This document shows, in pieces, positions 1 through 8,157 of a DNA stretch of 64,000 nt. Origin of the DNA: Shinella fusca (GTDB taxonomy: Bacteria > Pseudomonadota > Alphaproteobacteria > Rhizobiales > Rhizobiaceae); assembly GCF_014203155.1 (NCBI RefSeq), contig NZ_JACHIK010000006.1:1-64000 (forward strand), given 5' to 3'. The position numbers were made by a program, and so were the translations under genes. Under the pieces are notes generated by a model. It ran no database searches, was not told the origin of the DNA, and saw only the letters and a program-made list of their open reading frames with translations. Numbering within the stretch: the first letter of the stretch is position 1; the number at the start of each line of letters is the position of its first letter.

Positions 1-87
1 GGGCTTGGTGTCCCAAAGGTGCTGCGGTCTCTCATCCGCCACCGCAATCGGCAATACAGCGCCAATCCCGGGCAAAGGGAAGTTACA

Positions 88-115
88 AAGGTGGCCGGCA
101 GGCCGGATGAGGGGC
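88..115. repeat. Partial right end of family B intergenic repeat
   Basis: The stretch AAGGTGGCCGGCAGG followed by CCGGATGAGGGGC closely matches the right end of the two full family B repeats (9538-9675 and 42567-42703). I see no matching left half, so this is a degenerate or truncated copy downstream of the LacI gene. The remaining bases 1-87 show no gene I can support. Confidence 0.4.
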
Positions 116-138
116 GTTCCGTCTTATTCGAACGGCGA

Positions 139-1182
139 CTACCGCTTCAAAAACCGCCGCGCCGGGCCGCTTACCGAATTGCGCACGATGAGGTCCGGCG
201 TCAGCAGGATCTCGTCGTCCGGCGGCTCGGCGCCGGAGAGGAGTTCCAGCAGCAGCGCCATGGCGGCCTTGCCGATGGCGGTGCGGGGCTGGCGGATCGT
301 CGTCAGCGAGGGCGTCATGAAGGTCGCCTGCGGCACATCGTCGAAGCCGGTCACGGAAAAGTCGGCGGGGATGTCGTAGCCGCGCGCGCGAAGGCCGATC
401 ATCACGCCGATGGCCGTCTGGTCGTTGACGCACATGAAGGCGCTCGGCAGCGTGTCGCGCATGAAGAGCTGTTCCAGTGCCAGCCGCCCGCTCTCGATCG
501 TCCCGTCGCCTTCGAGGATGATGCGCTCGTGCGCCGGCACGCCGGCCGCGTCCAGCCCCGCGTCATAGCCCTGACGGCGGCGGCTGTAGGCAAGGCGCGT
601 GCGCGAATCGCCGATGAAGGCGATCTTGCGGTGGCCCTCGGCGACGAGAAGGTCGACGGCTTTCCTCGCCCCCTCTATGTCGTCGACGCCGACATAGGGA
701 ATGCCGCCGTTATAGACCGGCTCGAAGACGCCGACGCTCGGCGGCAGGCGCGCCGTCATCGACTGGTGGCCGAAGGGCAGGATGCCGGTGAAGAGGATGA
801 GCCCCGCCGCCTGGTTGGAATTGAGGAACTTCAGGTATTCGAGCCCGCGCTGCGGGTCGTTCTGCGTATGGCCGATGAGGATGCCGTAGCCGTGCGAGCG
901 TGCCTCGTTCTCCAGCCCCACGAGGATGTTGGAGAAGTTCGGGTCGCCGATATCGGGCGCGACGACGAGGATCATGTTCGACCGGCCGAGGCGGAGGCTC
1001 CGCGCCATCGCATTGGTCGTGTAGCCGGTGATGGCGATCGCCTGGTTGACCTTCAGCCGCGTCGAGTTGGCCACCTTCTCCGGCGTGTGGATCGCCCGCG
1101 AGACGGTCGCGATCGAGACCTGCGCGATGCGCGCAACATCCTCGATCGTGGCGGGGCTGGACGTCGACAAATGGGCTCTCAC
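139..1182 (-). CDS. LacI-family transcriptional regulator of the adjacent sugar operon
   Basis: A 347-residue LacI/GalR repressor. The N-terminus carries the family helix-turn-helix (TIEDVARIAQVSIATVSRAI, residues 12-31), followed by a periplasmic-binding-protein-like effector domain containing the family's VVAPDIGDPNFSNI and FDDVP segments. The start is GTG at 1182; its ribosome-binding site is weak, so a slightly different start is possible. The gene is divergent from the ABC transporter operon beginning at 1391, and the 208-base gap contains two TGTAAA-NN-TTTACA palindromes. I infer that this protein represses the transporter operon, and possibly itself, until a sugar ligand binds. The ligand cannot be read from the sequence. 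Confidence 0.93.
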   Translation of the reverse strand: MRAHLSTSSPATIEDVARIAQVSIATVSRAIHTPEKVANSTRLKVNQAIAITGYTTNAMARSLRLGRSNMILVVAPDIGDPNFSNILVGLENEARSHGYGILIGHTQNDPQRGLEYLKFLNSNQAAGLILFTGILPFGHQSMTARLPPSVGVFEPVYNGGIPYVGVDDIEGARKAVDLLVAEGHRKIAFIGDSRTRLAYSRRRQGYDAGLDAAGVPAHERIILEGDGTIESGRLALEQLFMRDTLPSAFMCVNDQTAIGVMIGLRARGYDIPADFSVTGFDDVPQATFMTPSLTTIRQPRTAIGKAAMALLLELLSGAEPPDDEILLTPDLIVRNSVSGPARRFLKR

Positions 1183-1314
1183 TCGGCGGTGGATTCCGGC
1201 AAGAAACGAAGCGGGCAGCCTCGCCAGTCGCGCGGAAGGAACGGATGTGCGGGGACACTACACAGACTGGCCCGCGGGTCAAACGGCGCTTGGTGAAAAT
1301 TCCTGATATCCCAT

Positions 1315-1353
1315 GATGTAAACCTTTACATGATCTGTGTAAAGGTTTACATC
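1315..1353. promoter_or_regulatory. Tandem LacI-type operators in a 39-bp inverted repeat
   Basis: GATGTAAACCTTTACA (1315-1330) and its exact reverse complement (1338-1353) are separated by 7 bases. Each arm contains a 14-base near-palindrome TGTAAA-NN-TTTACA, at 1317-1330 and 1338-1351. Their centres are 21 bp apart, two turns of the helix, so two repressor dimers would sit on the same face. The site lies between the divergent LacI gene and the ABC operon. Confidence 0.8.
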
Positions 1354-1390
1354 ATCTCCAAGCGGTCGAGGAGCCGCAGGGAGGAAATCC

Positions 1391-2917
1391 ATGAATCCGC
1401 AGGCTGCCGACGGGGCTCCCGTCGTTCTCGCCGCACGCCGCATCTCCAAGTCGTTCAGCGGCGTGCAGGTGCTGTTCAGCGTCAATTTCGAGCTGCGCGC
1501 CGGCGAAATCCATGCGCTCATGGGCGAGAACGGCGCCGGCAAGTCGACGCTGGTAAAGATCCTCTCCGGCTTCGAGCAGCCGACCTCCGGCGAGATCCTG
1601 CTCGACGGCCAGCCGGTGAAGCTGCCGCCGAACGGCCAGGCCGAGGCGCTCGGCATCGTCATCATCCACCAGGAATTCAACCTCGCCGAACACCTCACCG
1701 TGACCGAGAGCCTGTTCCTCGGCCGCGAGGTCACGCGCTACGGCGTGCTCGACCGCAAGTTCATGCGTGCCGAGACGCGCCGCGTGCTCGACCAGCTCGG
1801 CTCCCATGTCGACGAGATGGCGCAGATCAGCTCGCTCTCCATCGCCGACAAGCAGATGGTGGAGATCGCCAAGGCCATCAGCCGCGATGCGCGCATCATC
1901 TTCATGGACGAGCCCACCGCCGTCCTCTCCCGCGAGGAGACCAATTTCCTCTTCCGCCAGGTGCGCAAGCTCAGGGAGCAGGGAACGTCGTTCGTCTTCG
2001 TCTCGCACAAGCTGGACGAAGTGATGGAACTGACCGACCGCGTGACCGTGCTGCGCGACGGGCAATGGGTGAAGACCGCGCCGACGAGCATTCTCGACGG
2101 CGAGTCCATCGCCCAGCTCATGGTCGGCCGCGAGCTTTCCAGCCTCTATCCCGCCAAGCAGGAGCCGAGCGTCGACGAGGAGGTGGCGCTTTCGGTCGAG
2201 GGGCTTTCGACGAACTATGTCAAGGATGCGAGTTTCGAGGTGCGCAAGGGCGAGATCCTCGGCTTTTCCGGCCTCATCGGCTCGGGCCGCACGGAGCTGA
2301 TGGAAGCGGTGGCAGGGCTGCGCCCGCGTCTTTCCGGCGAGGTTTGCGTGCGCGGCGAGAGCGTGCCCTCCGGCGACGTCCATGCCGCCAACCGCGTCGG
2401 CATCGCCTATATGACGAAGGACCGCAAGCACAAGGGCCTGCTGCTGAACTCGCGCATGACGGCCAACCTCACGCTGCAATCGCTGGATAAGCACGGGCAA
2501 TACGGCTACCTCAGCCCGAAGAGCGAGGCGGGCGCGCTGGAGCGGGCGCGCCGGCGCTTCGACATCCGCGTGCGCGACGGGCGGGTCGTCGCCGGCCGCA
2601 TGTCGGGCGGCAACCAGCAGAAGCTGCTGCTTGCCAAGGTCATGGAGACCGAGCCCGACGTCATCATCATCGACGAGCCGACGCGCGGCATCGACGTCGG
2701 CACCAAGCAGCAGATCTACCATTTCATCTCGGCGCTCGCCCGCGACGGCAAGTCGATCGTCGTCGTCTCCTCGGAGATGCCGGAGATCATCGGCCTGTGC
2801 ACGCGCGTTGCCGTCATGCGGGAAGGGCGGATCGTCGGCATCCTTGAAGGCGAGGAAATCTCCGAGCAGGAGATCATGCGCTATTCGGCGGGCCTGAAGA
2901 AGAAGAGCGCGGCCTGA
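1391..2917 (+). CDS. Sugar ABC transporter, double ATP-binding subunit (RbsA/XylG/MglA type)
   Basis: A 508-residue duplicated ATPase that powers monosaccharide import by the carbohydrate-uptake-2 (CUT2) class. The first domain has Walker A GENGAGKST and Walker B IIFMDEPTA. The second has the degenerate Walker A typical of this family (GLIGSGRTE), signature MSGGNQQK and Walker B IIIDEPTRG. The length matches the usual 490-515 residues. The start at 1391 follows a strong GGGAGGAA ribosome-binding site. It is the first gene of the operon, downstream of tandem LacI-type operators, and is followed by the permease and binding protein. The substrate is not determinable; ribose, xylose, galactose or a glycoside are all possible. 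Confidence 0.95.
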   Translation: MNPQAADGAPVVLAARRISKSFSGVQVLFSVNFELRAGEIHALMGENGAGKSTLVKILSGFEQPTSGEILLDGQPVKLPPNGQAEALGIVIIHQEFNLAEHLTVTESLFLGREVTRYGVLDRKFMRAETRRVLDQLGSHVDEMAQISSLSIADKQMVEIAKAISRDARIIFMDEPTAVLSREETNFLFRQVRKLREQGTSFVFVSHKLDEVMELTDRVTVLRDGQWVKTAPTSILDGESIAQLMVGRELSSLYPAKQEPSVDEEVALSVEGLSTNYVKDASFEVRKGEILGFSGLIGSGRTELMEAVAGLRPRLSGEVCVRGESVPSGDVHAANRVGIAYMTKDRKHKGLLLNSRMTANLTLQSLDKHGQYGYLSPKSEAGALERARRRFDIRVRDGRVVAGRMSGGNQQKLLLAKVMETEPDVIIIDEPTRGIDVGTKQQIYHFISALARDGKSIVVVSSEMPEIIGLCTRVAVMREGRIVGILEGEEISEQEIMRYSAGLKKKSAA

Positions 2918-2963
2918 GCGGTTCGCCGGGCGCCACAACAACGAAATCATGTCGGGGACGAAG

Positions 2964-3968
2964 ATGACGGAAGACGCAGTCGAAACGAAGCCGCGGGGCC
3001 GGAGCTGGCGGGACGTGGACCTGAGGGCCGTCGCGCCCTTCGCCGCGCTTGCGCTGCTGCTCATCGTCGGCGCGCTGGTGAACCCCAACTTCATCGGCCT
3101 CAACAACCTTGCGAACGTCGCGACGCGCAGCGCCTTCATCGCCATCATCGCGGTCGGCGCCACCTTCGTCATCTCGGCCGGCGACCTCGACCTGTCGGTC
3201 GGCTCCATGGTCGCCTTCGTCGCCTCGATCATGATCCTCTTCATGAATTCAGGCGTGATCGCCGATCCGGCGCTGATGCTGGCGGCGGCCGTCGTGCTGA
3301 CGGTCGTCATCGGCGCGGCCTGCGGCCTTGCCAACGGCCTCATCACCACGGTCGGCAAGATCGAGCCCTTCATCGCCACGCTCGGCACGATGGGCATCTA
3401 TCGCGGGCTGACCACCTGGCTCTCGCAGGGCGGCGCGATCACGCTGCGCGAGCCGGAATTGCAGGCGCTCTACCGCCCGGCCTATTTCGGCTACATCTTC
3501 GGCGTTCCGGTGCCGATCGTCGTCATCTTCGCCGTCACCGCCGTTGCCGCCTTCATCCTCTACCGCATGCGCTACGGCCGCCATGTCGTCGCCGTCGGCT
3601 CGAACAGCGACGTCGCGCGCTATTCCGGCATCCCGGTCAACCGCGTGCGCACCATTGCCTTCGTCATCCAGGGCCTGTGCGTGGCCATCGCCGTGCTGCT
3701 CTACGTGCCGCGCCTCGGCTCCACCTCCGCCACCACCGGCATCCTTTGGGAACTGCAGGCGATCACCGCGGTCGTCGTCGGCGGCACGGCGCTAAAGGGC
3801 GGGGCAGGACGCGTCTGGGGCACCATCTGCGGCGCCTTCATCCTGGAGCTGGTCGGCAACATCATGCTGCTCTCCAACTTCATCAGCGAATACCTGATCG
3901 GTGCCATCCAGGGCGCGATCATCATCATTGCGATGCTCGTCCAGCGCTCGCTGGTGCGCAAGTCGTAA
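2964..3968 (+). CDS. Sugar ABC transporter permease (RbsC type)
   Basis: A 334-residue polytopic inner-membrane permease of the CUT2 family. It has about eight to ten hydrophobic helices and the conserved stretch ISAGDLDLSVGSMVAF near residue 70, characteristic of RbsC/XylH permeases. The conserved GGTALKGGAGRVWGT loop is near residue 275. ATG at 2964 is preferred because GGGGA lies eight bases upstream; ATG at 2949 would add five residues but has a weak ribosome-binding site. It sits 46 bases after the ATPase gene and 56 bases before the binding-protein gene, so all three are probably on one transcript. Confidence 0.93.
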   Translation: MTEDAVETKPRGRSWRDVDLRAVAPFAALALLLIVGALVNPNFIGLNNLANVATRSAFIAIIAVGATFVISAGDLDLSVGSMVAFVASIMILFMNSGVIADPALMLAAAVVLTVVIGAACGLANGLITTVGKIEPFIATLGTMGIYRGLTTWLSQGGAITLREPELQALYRPAYFGYIFGVPVPIVVIFAVTAVAAFILYRMRYGRHVVAVGSNSDVARYSGIPVNRVRTIAFVIQGLCVAIAVLLYVPRLGSTSATTGILWELQAITAVVVGGTALKGGAGRVWGTICGAFILELVGNIMLLSNFISEYLIGAIQGAIIIIAMLVQRSLVRKS

Positions 3969-4024
3969 AACCGGGTAACGGGTCGCCCGGCATTCGAACC
4001 GGACCTGATATTGGGAGGAAACTC

Positions 4025-4975
4025 ATGCGCAAGAAACTACTGGGCCTGACGGTCGCGGCCATGGCGCTCGTCGCCGGCGCCGTCCATGCGGAAGACAAGA
4101 AGGTGACGATCGGCGTGTCGATCCCGGCCGCCGACCACGGCTGGACGGCCGGCGTCGTCTACCATGCCGAACGCGTCGCCAAGATCCTGATGGACAGCAA
4201 TCCGGGCCTCAACGTCATCGTCAAGACCTCGCCCGATCCGGCGAGCCAGGCGAACGCCGTGCAGGACCTCGAGACGCAGGGCATCGACGCGCTCGTCATC
4301 CTGCCGACCGACCCGGATCCGCTCGTCAACGCCATCAAGGAAGTCAAGGACAAGGGCACGTTCGTCGCGCTCGTCGACCGTGCGCCGAGCACCAACGACA
4401 ATTCGGTGCGTGACCTCTACGTCGCCGGCAACAACTTCGCCCTCGGCCAGACGGCCGGCGAATACATCAAGACCACGACGCCGGACGCCGAAGTCGTCGT
4501 CATCCGCGGCATGGCGATCCCGATCGACCAGCAGCGCCAGGACGGCTTCGACAAGGGCATCGAAGGCTCGAACGTCAAGATCCTCGACCGCCAGTACGGC
4601 AACTGGAACCGCGACGACGCCTTCAAGGTCATGCAGGACTACCTGACCAAGTACCAGAAGATCGACGTCGTATGGTGCCAGGACGACGACATGGCCGTCG
4701 GCGTCCTCCAGGCCATCGAGCAGGCCGGCCGCACGGACATCCAGTATGTCATTGCCGGCGCCGGCTCGAAGGACATGATCAAGAAGGTCATGGACGGCGA
4801 CAAGATGATCCCGGTCGACGTGCTCTATCCGCCGGCAATGGTGGGCACCGCGCTCGAAATGACCGCCGCCAACTTCTACGGCCAGGTCCCGGTCCGCGGC
4901 GTCTACACCATCGACGCCACGCTGGTGACGAAGGACAACGCGAAGGACTTCTACTTCCCGGACTCCCCGTTCTGA
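4025..4975 (+). CDS. Periplasmic sugar-binding protein of the ABC transporter
   Basis: A 316-residue solute-binding protein (Peripla_BP_4/RbsB fold). The start at 4025 follows GGGAGGAA and gives a Sec signal peptide with basic MRKK, a hydrophobic core and a probable cleavage after VHA near residue 22. The mature part begins with KKVTIGVSIPAADHGW, a typical ribose/xylose-binding opening, and has the NAVQDLETQGIDALVILP segment of this family. An open frame extends upstream to 3677 inside the permease gene, but it has no signal peptide and overlaps that gene. A strong GC-rich hairpin follows the stop, which may stabilise the upstream mRNA and allow high binding-protein expression. Confidence 0.94.
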   Translation: MRKKLLGLTVAAMALVAGAVHAEDKKVTIGVSIPAADHGWTAGVVYHAERVAKILMDSNPGLNVIVKTSPDPASQANAVQDLETQGIDALVILPTDPDPLVNAIKEVKDKGTFVALVDRAPSTNDNSVRDLYVAGNNFALGQTAGEYIKTTTPDAEVVVIRGMAIPIDQQRQDGFDKGIEGSNVKILDRQYGNWNRDDAFKVMQDYLTKYQKIDVVWCQDDDMAVGVLQAIEQAGRTDIQYVIAGAGSKDMIKKVMDGDKMIPVDVLYPPAMVGTALEMTAANFYGQVPVRGVYTIDATLVTKDNAKDFYFPDSPF

Positions 4976-4990
4976 TCTGAAGACGAAGCG

Positions 4991-5021
4991 GGCCGCCCGG
5001 GACATGACGACCCGGGCGGCC
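4991..5021 (+). terminator. GC hairpin after binding-protein gene (attenuator or mRNA stabiliser)
   Basis: GGCCGCCCGGG (4991-5001) pairs perfectly with CCCGGGCGGCC (5011-5021) across a 9-base loop, 15 bases after the stop codon. There is no T-run, so it is more likely a processing or stability hairpin or a partial terminator than a full stop. Confidence 0.55.
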
Positions 5022-5068
5022 TGCCGACAATGCCGACACACCGCCGGCAAGCCCGCTTCCCTCTCCTC

Positions 5069-5145
5069 CGTCATGGTCGGGCTCGACCCGACCTTCCATG
5101 CCGCGGGTGAGGCGGTGGATCCTCGGGTCAAGCCCGAGGATGACG
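5069..5145. repeat. Family C palindromic intergenic repeat, copy 1
   Basis: Two palindromic units, GTCGGGCTCGACCCGAC (5076-5092) and CCTCGGGTCAAGCCCGAGG (5121-5139), lie in the gap between the binding-protein and isomerase genes. They are flanked by GTCAT/ATGAC ends. The second unit recurs at 7773-7800 and, inverted, at 7985-8013. This is the widespread alphaproteobacterial extragenic palindrome type. The gap 4976-5331 otherwise holds the hairpin at 4991, a 7-bp hairpin at 5229-5245 and the palindrome at 5260. Confidence 0.75.
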
Positions 5146-5259
5146 AAAGAGAGGGAGTGGGTGCCAGCGAAAGGGCAGTACGCCCGCCGCTCCGCCGATG
5201 TGCCGACACCGAATTTCCACATTGCCCGACCGGCCAAAGGCCGGTAGCCTGCCACGCGC

Positions 5260-5275
5260 TGCGGTACGTACCGCA
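5260..5275. promoter_or_regulatory. 16-bp perfect palindrome before the isomerase gene
   Basis: TGCGGTACGTACCGCA is a perfect palindrome with a central CG, the usual layout of a LacI/GalR-family operator. It lies 57 bases upstream of the gene at 5332. It differs from the TGTAAA-NN-TTTACA sites at 1317 and 1338, so a different regulator would be expected to bind it. Confidence 0.45.
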
Positions 5276-5331
5276 AGAACATCTCAGACCGGCCGCGCGG
5301 ATGGCCGGGTCTCCATGGGAGGACGCCGAAT

Positions 5332-6384
5332 ATGAAGACGATCAAGGGCCCCGGCCTGTTTCTCGCCCAGTTCGCGGGCGACGCCGCCCCGTTCAATTCC
5401 TGGGACGCCATCACCAAATGGGCCGCCGATATCGGCTACAGGGGCGTGCAGGTCCCGACCTGGGACGCGCGCCTCATCGACCTGAAGAAGGCGGCCGAAT
5501 CCAAGGCCTATTGCGAGGAGTTCGCCGGCAAGGCGCGCGAGAACGGCGTCGAGGTCACCGAGCTCTCCACTCATCTGCAGGGCCAGCTCGTCGCCGTGCA
5601 TCCCGCCTATGACGAGGCCTTCGACGGTTTTGCGGCGCCAGAAGTGCGCGGCAACCCGAAGGCGCGGCAGGCCTGGGCCGTCGAGCAGGTGAAGCTCGCG
5701 CTCACCGCCTCGAAGAACCTCGGCCTTAATGCGATGGCGAGCTTTTCCGGCGCGCTCGCCTGGCCCTTCGTCTATCCCTGGCCGCAGCGCCCGGCCGGCC
5801 TCGTCGAGACGGCCTTCGACGAACTCGCGAAACGCTGGAAGCCGATCCTCGACCATGCCGAGGACTGCGGCGTCGACGTCTGCTACGAGATCCATCCGGG
5901 CGAGGACCTGCACGACGGCATCACCTACGAGATGTTCCTGGAGCGCACCGGCAACCATGCCCGCGCCTGCATGCTCTACGACCCCTCGCACTATGTGCTT
6001 CAATGCCTCGACTATCTCGACAATATCGACATCTACAAGGACCGCATCCGCATGTTCCATGTGAAGGATGCCGAGTTCAACCCGACGGGCCGGCAGGGCG
6101 TCTACGGCGGCTACCAGGGCTGGGTGAACCGCGCCGGCCGCTTCCGCTCGCTCGGCGACGGCCAGGTCGATTTCGGCGCCGTCTTCTCCAAGATGGCCGC
6201 CAACGACTTTGCCGGCTGGGCCGTGGTCGAGTGGGAATGCGCGCTCAAGCACCCCGAGGACGGCGCGCGCGAAGGGGCCGAATTCGTCAAGGCGCACATC
6301 ATCCGCGTCACGGAAAAGGCCTTCGACGATTTTGCCGACGCGGGCACGGACGAGGCCGCGAACCGGCGCATGCTGGGGCTGTGA
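5332..6384 (+). CDS. Sugar phosphate isomerase/epimerase family protein (xylose-isomerase-like TIM barrel)
   Basis: A 350-residue protein of the AP-endonuclease-2 / xylose-isomerase-like TIM-barrel family. Metal-ligand-type residues are visible in CYEIHPGEDLHDG (near residues 184-196), YDPSHYVLQ, MFHVKDAEF and VVEWECALK. Family members isomerise or epimerise sugars, or act on 3-keto sugars and glycosides. The start at 5332 follows GGGAGGACG. It is followed by a Gfo/Idh/MocA dehydrogenase and a beta-glucosidase, and this pair with a CUT2 transporter is common in rhizobial sugar loci. The exact reaction is unknown. Keto-sugar isomerisation and keto-glycoside cleavage are both plausible. Confidence 0.85.
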   Translation: MKTIKGPGLFLAQFAGDAAPFNSWDAITKWAADIGYRGVQVPTWDARLIDLKKAAESKAYCEEFAGKARENGVEVTELSTHLQGQLVAVHPAYDEAFDGFAAPEVRGNPKARQAWAVEQVKLALTASKNLGLNAMASFSGALAWPFVYPWPQRPAGLVETAFDELAKRWKPILDHAEDCGVDVCYEIHPGEDLHDGITYEMFLERTGNHARACMLYDPSHYVLQCLDYLDNIDIYKDRIRMFHVKDAEFNPTGRQGVYGGYQGWVNRAGRFRSLGDGQVDFGAVFSKMAANDFAGWAVVEWECALKHPEDGAREGAEFVKAHIIRVTEKAFDDFADAGTDEAANRRMLGL

Positions 6385-6401
6385 GAGGCTAGAGCGGGAA
6401 T

Positions 6402-6522
6402 ACCCCCCTCTGCCCTGCCGGGCATCTCCCCCACAAGGGGGGAGATTGGTTTGGAGCAAGGTGGTGCTGCGATTTGATCTCCCCCCTTGTGGGGGAGATG
6501 TCACGAAGTGACAGAGGGGGGT
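6402..6522. repeat. Family A intergenic mosaic repeat, copy 1 (RIME-like)
   Basis: The outer ends ACCCCCCTCTG (6402-6412) and CAGAGGGGGGT (6512-6522) are exact reverse complements. Two inner hairpins (6424-6446 and 6477-6499) are reverse complements of each other and each nearly self-complementary. The layout matches the rhizobial intergenic mosaic elements known as RIMEs, and a second copy lies at 14741-14895. Confidence 0.8.
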
Positions 6523-6555
6523 GAGCCTCCCGCACAACTTTCAGGAGGAACACAG

Positions 6556-7740
6556 ATGGCAATCGAAGGAAGCGCAAGCGAGTCGCGCCAACCCCGCATC
6601 CGGCTCGGCATGGTCGGCGGCGGGTCGGGCGCCTTCATCGGCGCGGTGCACCGCATCGCCGCAAGGCTCGACGATCACTATGAGCTCGTCGCCGGCGCGC
6701 TCTCGTCCTCGCCGGAAAAGGCCGAGCAGTCGGCGCGCGAACTCGGGCTCGACCCCTCGCGCAGCTACGGCAGCTTCAAGGAGATGGCGATCCGCGAGGC
6801 GAAGCTGAAGAACGGCATCGAGGCCGTGGCGATCGTCACGCCGAACCACGTCCACTACGAGGCCGCCAGGGAATTTTTGAAGCGCGGCATCCACGTCATC
6901 TGCGACAAGCCGCTGACCTCGACGCTCGCCGACGCGCGCAAATTGAAGAAGCTCGCCGAGGAGAGCGACGCCCTCTTCGTCCTCACCCACAATTACACCG
7001 GCTATCCGATGGTCCGGCAGGCCCGCGAGATGGTCGCGAGTGGCGAGCTCGGCGCCATCCGCCTCGTGCAGATGGAATATCCGCAGGACTGGCTGACGGA
7101 GGATATCGAGAGCAGCGGCCAGAAGCAGGCCGCCTGGCGCACCGACCCCACGAAATCCGGCGCGGGCGGCTCGACGGGCGATATCGGCACCCATGCCTAC
7201 AATCTCGGCTGCTTCGTCTCCGGCCTCGAGCTGGAGGAGCTTTCCGCCGATCTCGACAGCTTCGTGCCGGGCCGCCGGCTCGACGACAACGCCCATGTCA
7301 TGATGCGCTTCCGTGAGAAGGACGGCGTGCGCGCCAAGGGCACGCTCTGGTGCAGCCAGGTCGCGCCCGGCCATGAGAACGGCCTCAAGGTCCGCGTTTA
7401 CGGCACGAAGGGCGGCCTCGAATGGGTGCAGGCCGATCCGAACTATCTCTGGTACACGCCCTTCGGCGAGCCGAAGCGCCTCATCACGCGAAACGGCGCC
7501 GGCTCCGGCCCCGCCGCCGCCCGCGTCAGCCGCGTGCCGTCGGGCCATCCGGAAGGCTATCTCGAAGGCTTCGCCAACATCTATTCCGAAGCCGCCCGCG
7601 CCATCTACGCCAGGCGAAGCGGCACGGCGGTCGACCCTGCCGTCACCTATCCGACGGTGGACGACGGCCTCAAGGGCATGCTCTTCGTGGATGCCTGCGT
7701 GCAGTCCTCGAAGCGCAACGGGGCGTGGGTGAAGGTCTGA
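6556..7740 (+). CDS. Gfo/Idh/MocA-family NAD(P)-dependent sugar dehydrogenase
   Basis: A 394-residue oxidoreductase. The N-terminal Rossmann fold starts with GMVGGGSGAFIGAVHRIA (near residues 18-35). The family EKPL-type segment appears as CDKPLTSTLADARKL and supplies the conserved lysine. The HxxxxG-like segment GSTGDIGTHAYNLGCFV in the second domain carries the probable catalytic Asp and His. ATG at 6556 is chosen because AGGAGG lies seven bases upstream; the frame is open to 6487, inside the mosaic repeat. Relatives oxidise sugars, inositols or glycosides at C1 or C3. Its place after the isomerase-like gene suggests it makes or reduces a keto-sugar intermediate. Confidence 0.92.
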   Translation: MAIEGSASESRQPRIRLGMVGGGSGAFIGAVHRIAARLDDHYELVAGALSSSPEKAEQSARELGLDPSRSYGSFKEMAIREAKLKNGIEAVAIVTPNHVHYEAAREFLKRGIHVICDKPLTSTLADARKLKKLAEESDALFVLTHNYTGYPMVRQAREMVASGELGAIRLVQMEYPQDWLTEDIESSGQKQAAWRTDPTKSGAGGSTGDIGTHAYNLGCFVSGLELEELSADLDSFVPGRRLDDNAHVMMRFREKDGVRAKGTLWCSQVAPGHENGLKVRVYGTKGGLEWVQADPNYLWYTPFGEPKRLITRNGAGSGPAAARVSRVPSGHPEGYLEGFANIYSEAARAIYARRSGTAVDPAVTYPTVDDGLKGMLFVDACVQSSKRNGAWVKV

Positions 7741-7756
7741 GGGCAGGCCGGTAAGG

Positions 7757-8028
7757 CGTGCCGTGAGATGTGGATCCTCGGGTCAAGCCCGAGGATGACG
7801 GCGGGGGAGGCGAGGGGCGCTCCATCCGGTGGATGCCGCGGCATGACGCACCGCCCCTCCTGCTTTCGTCATCCCGGATCACGTCCGGGCAACGGAGCGG
7901 AAACAATTGCGTCCTATTAACCGAGGCGGCACGCGCCACTGTCGCTTTTGCCGCTGCCCCTCTCTCTCTCTCTCTCTCTCTCTTCGTCATCCTCGGGCTT
8001 GACCCGAGGATCCACATCTCACGGCACG
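7757..8028. repeat. Family C repeats as a 44-bp perfect inverted repeat around a 184-bp core
   Basis: Bases 7757-7800 and 7985-8028 are exact reverse complements, each holding the palindrome CCTCGGGTCAAGCCCGAGG. Between them lie a third palindromic unit (CCCGGATCACGTCCGGG near 7873-7889) and a CT dinucleotide run. This accounts for most of the 417-base gap between the dehydrogenase and beta-glucosidase genes; the remainder (8029-8157) holds the promoter region and palindrome at 8098. Confidence 0.85.
7960..7983. repeat. CT dinucleotide tract, 12 units
   Basis: Twelve uninterrupted CT units (24 bases) abut the right arm of the inverted repeat at 7985. The tract is about 175 bases upstream of the beta-glucosidase start. 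Tracts like this slip during replication and are often polymorphic. Confidence 0.95.
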
Positions 8029-8097
8029 GCTCCGACGCTTCGGTGTGCGGGATGGATTTGGCATGCTTCACGATTGACTTTTTGCGAAATCGCTTTA

Positions 8098-8111
8098 CTG
8101 CAACGTTGCAG
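8098..8111. promoter_or_regulatory. 14-bp perfect palindrome in the beta-glucosidase promoter region
   Basis: CTGCAACGTTGCAG is a perfect palindrome with a central CG, the form of a LacI/GalR-family operator. It lies 46 bases upstream of the ATG at 8158 and about 18 bases downstream of a -35-like TTGACT at 8074-8079, so a bound repressor could cover the -10 region. Confidence 0.5.
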
Positions 8112-8157
8112 GTGCCGCTCGCGCGGCGGAAAATTCCTCCCAGCATAGAGACGACCG

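Noticed and set aside
1352-3397. 681-codon open frame antisense to the ABC ATPase and permease genes
   Set aside because: It mirrors the third-position G+C bias of the real genes on the other strand, is low-complexity in Arg, Ala, Asp and Leu, and matches no family.
5004-5612. 202-codon open frame covering the gap before the isomerase gene
   Set aside because: It runs through two palindromic repeats and then overlaps the isomerase gene in another frame. No similarity or ribosome-binding site supports it.
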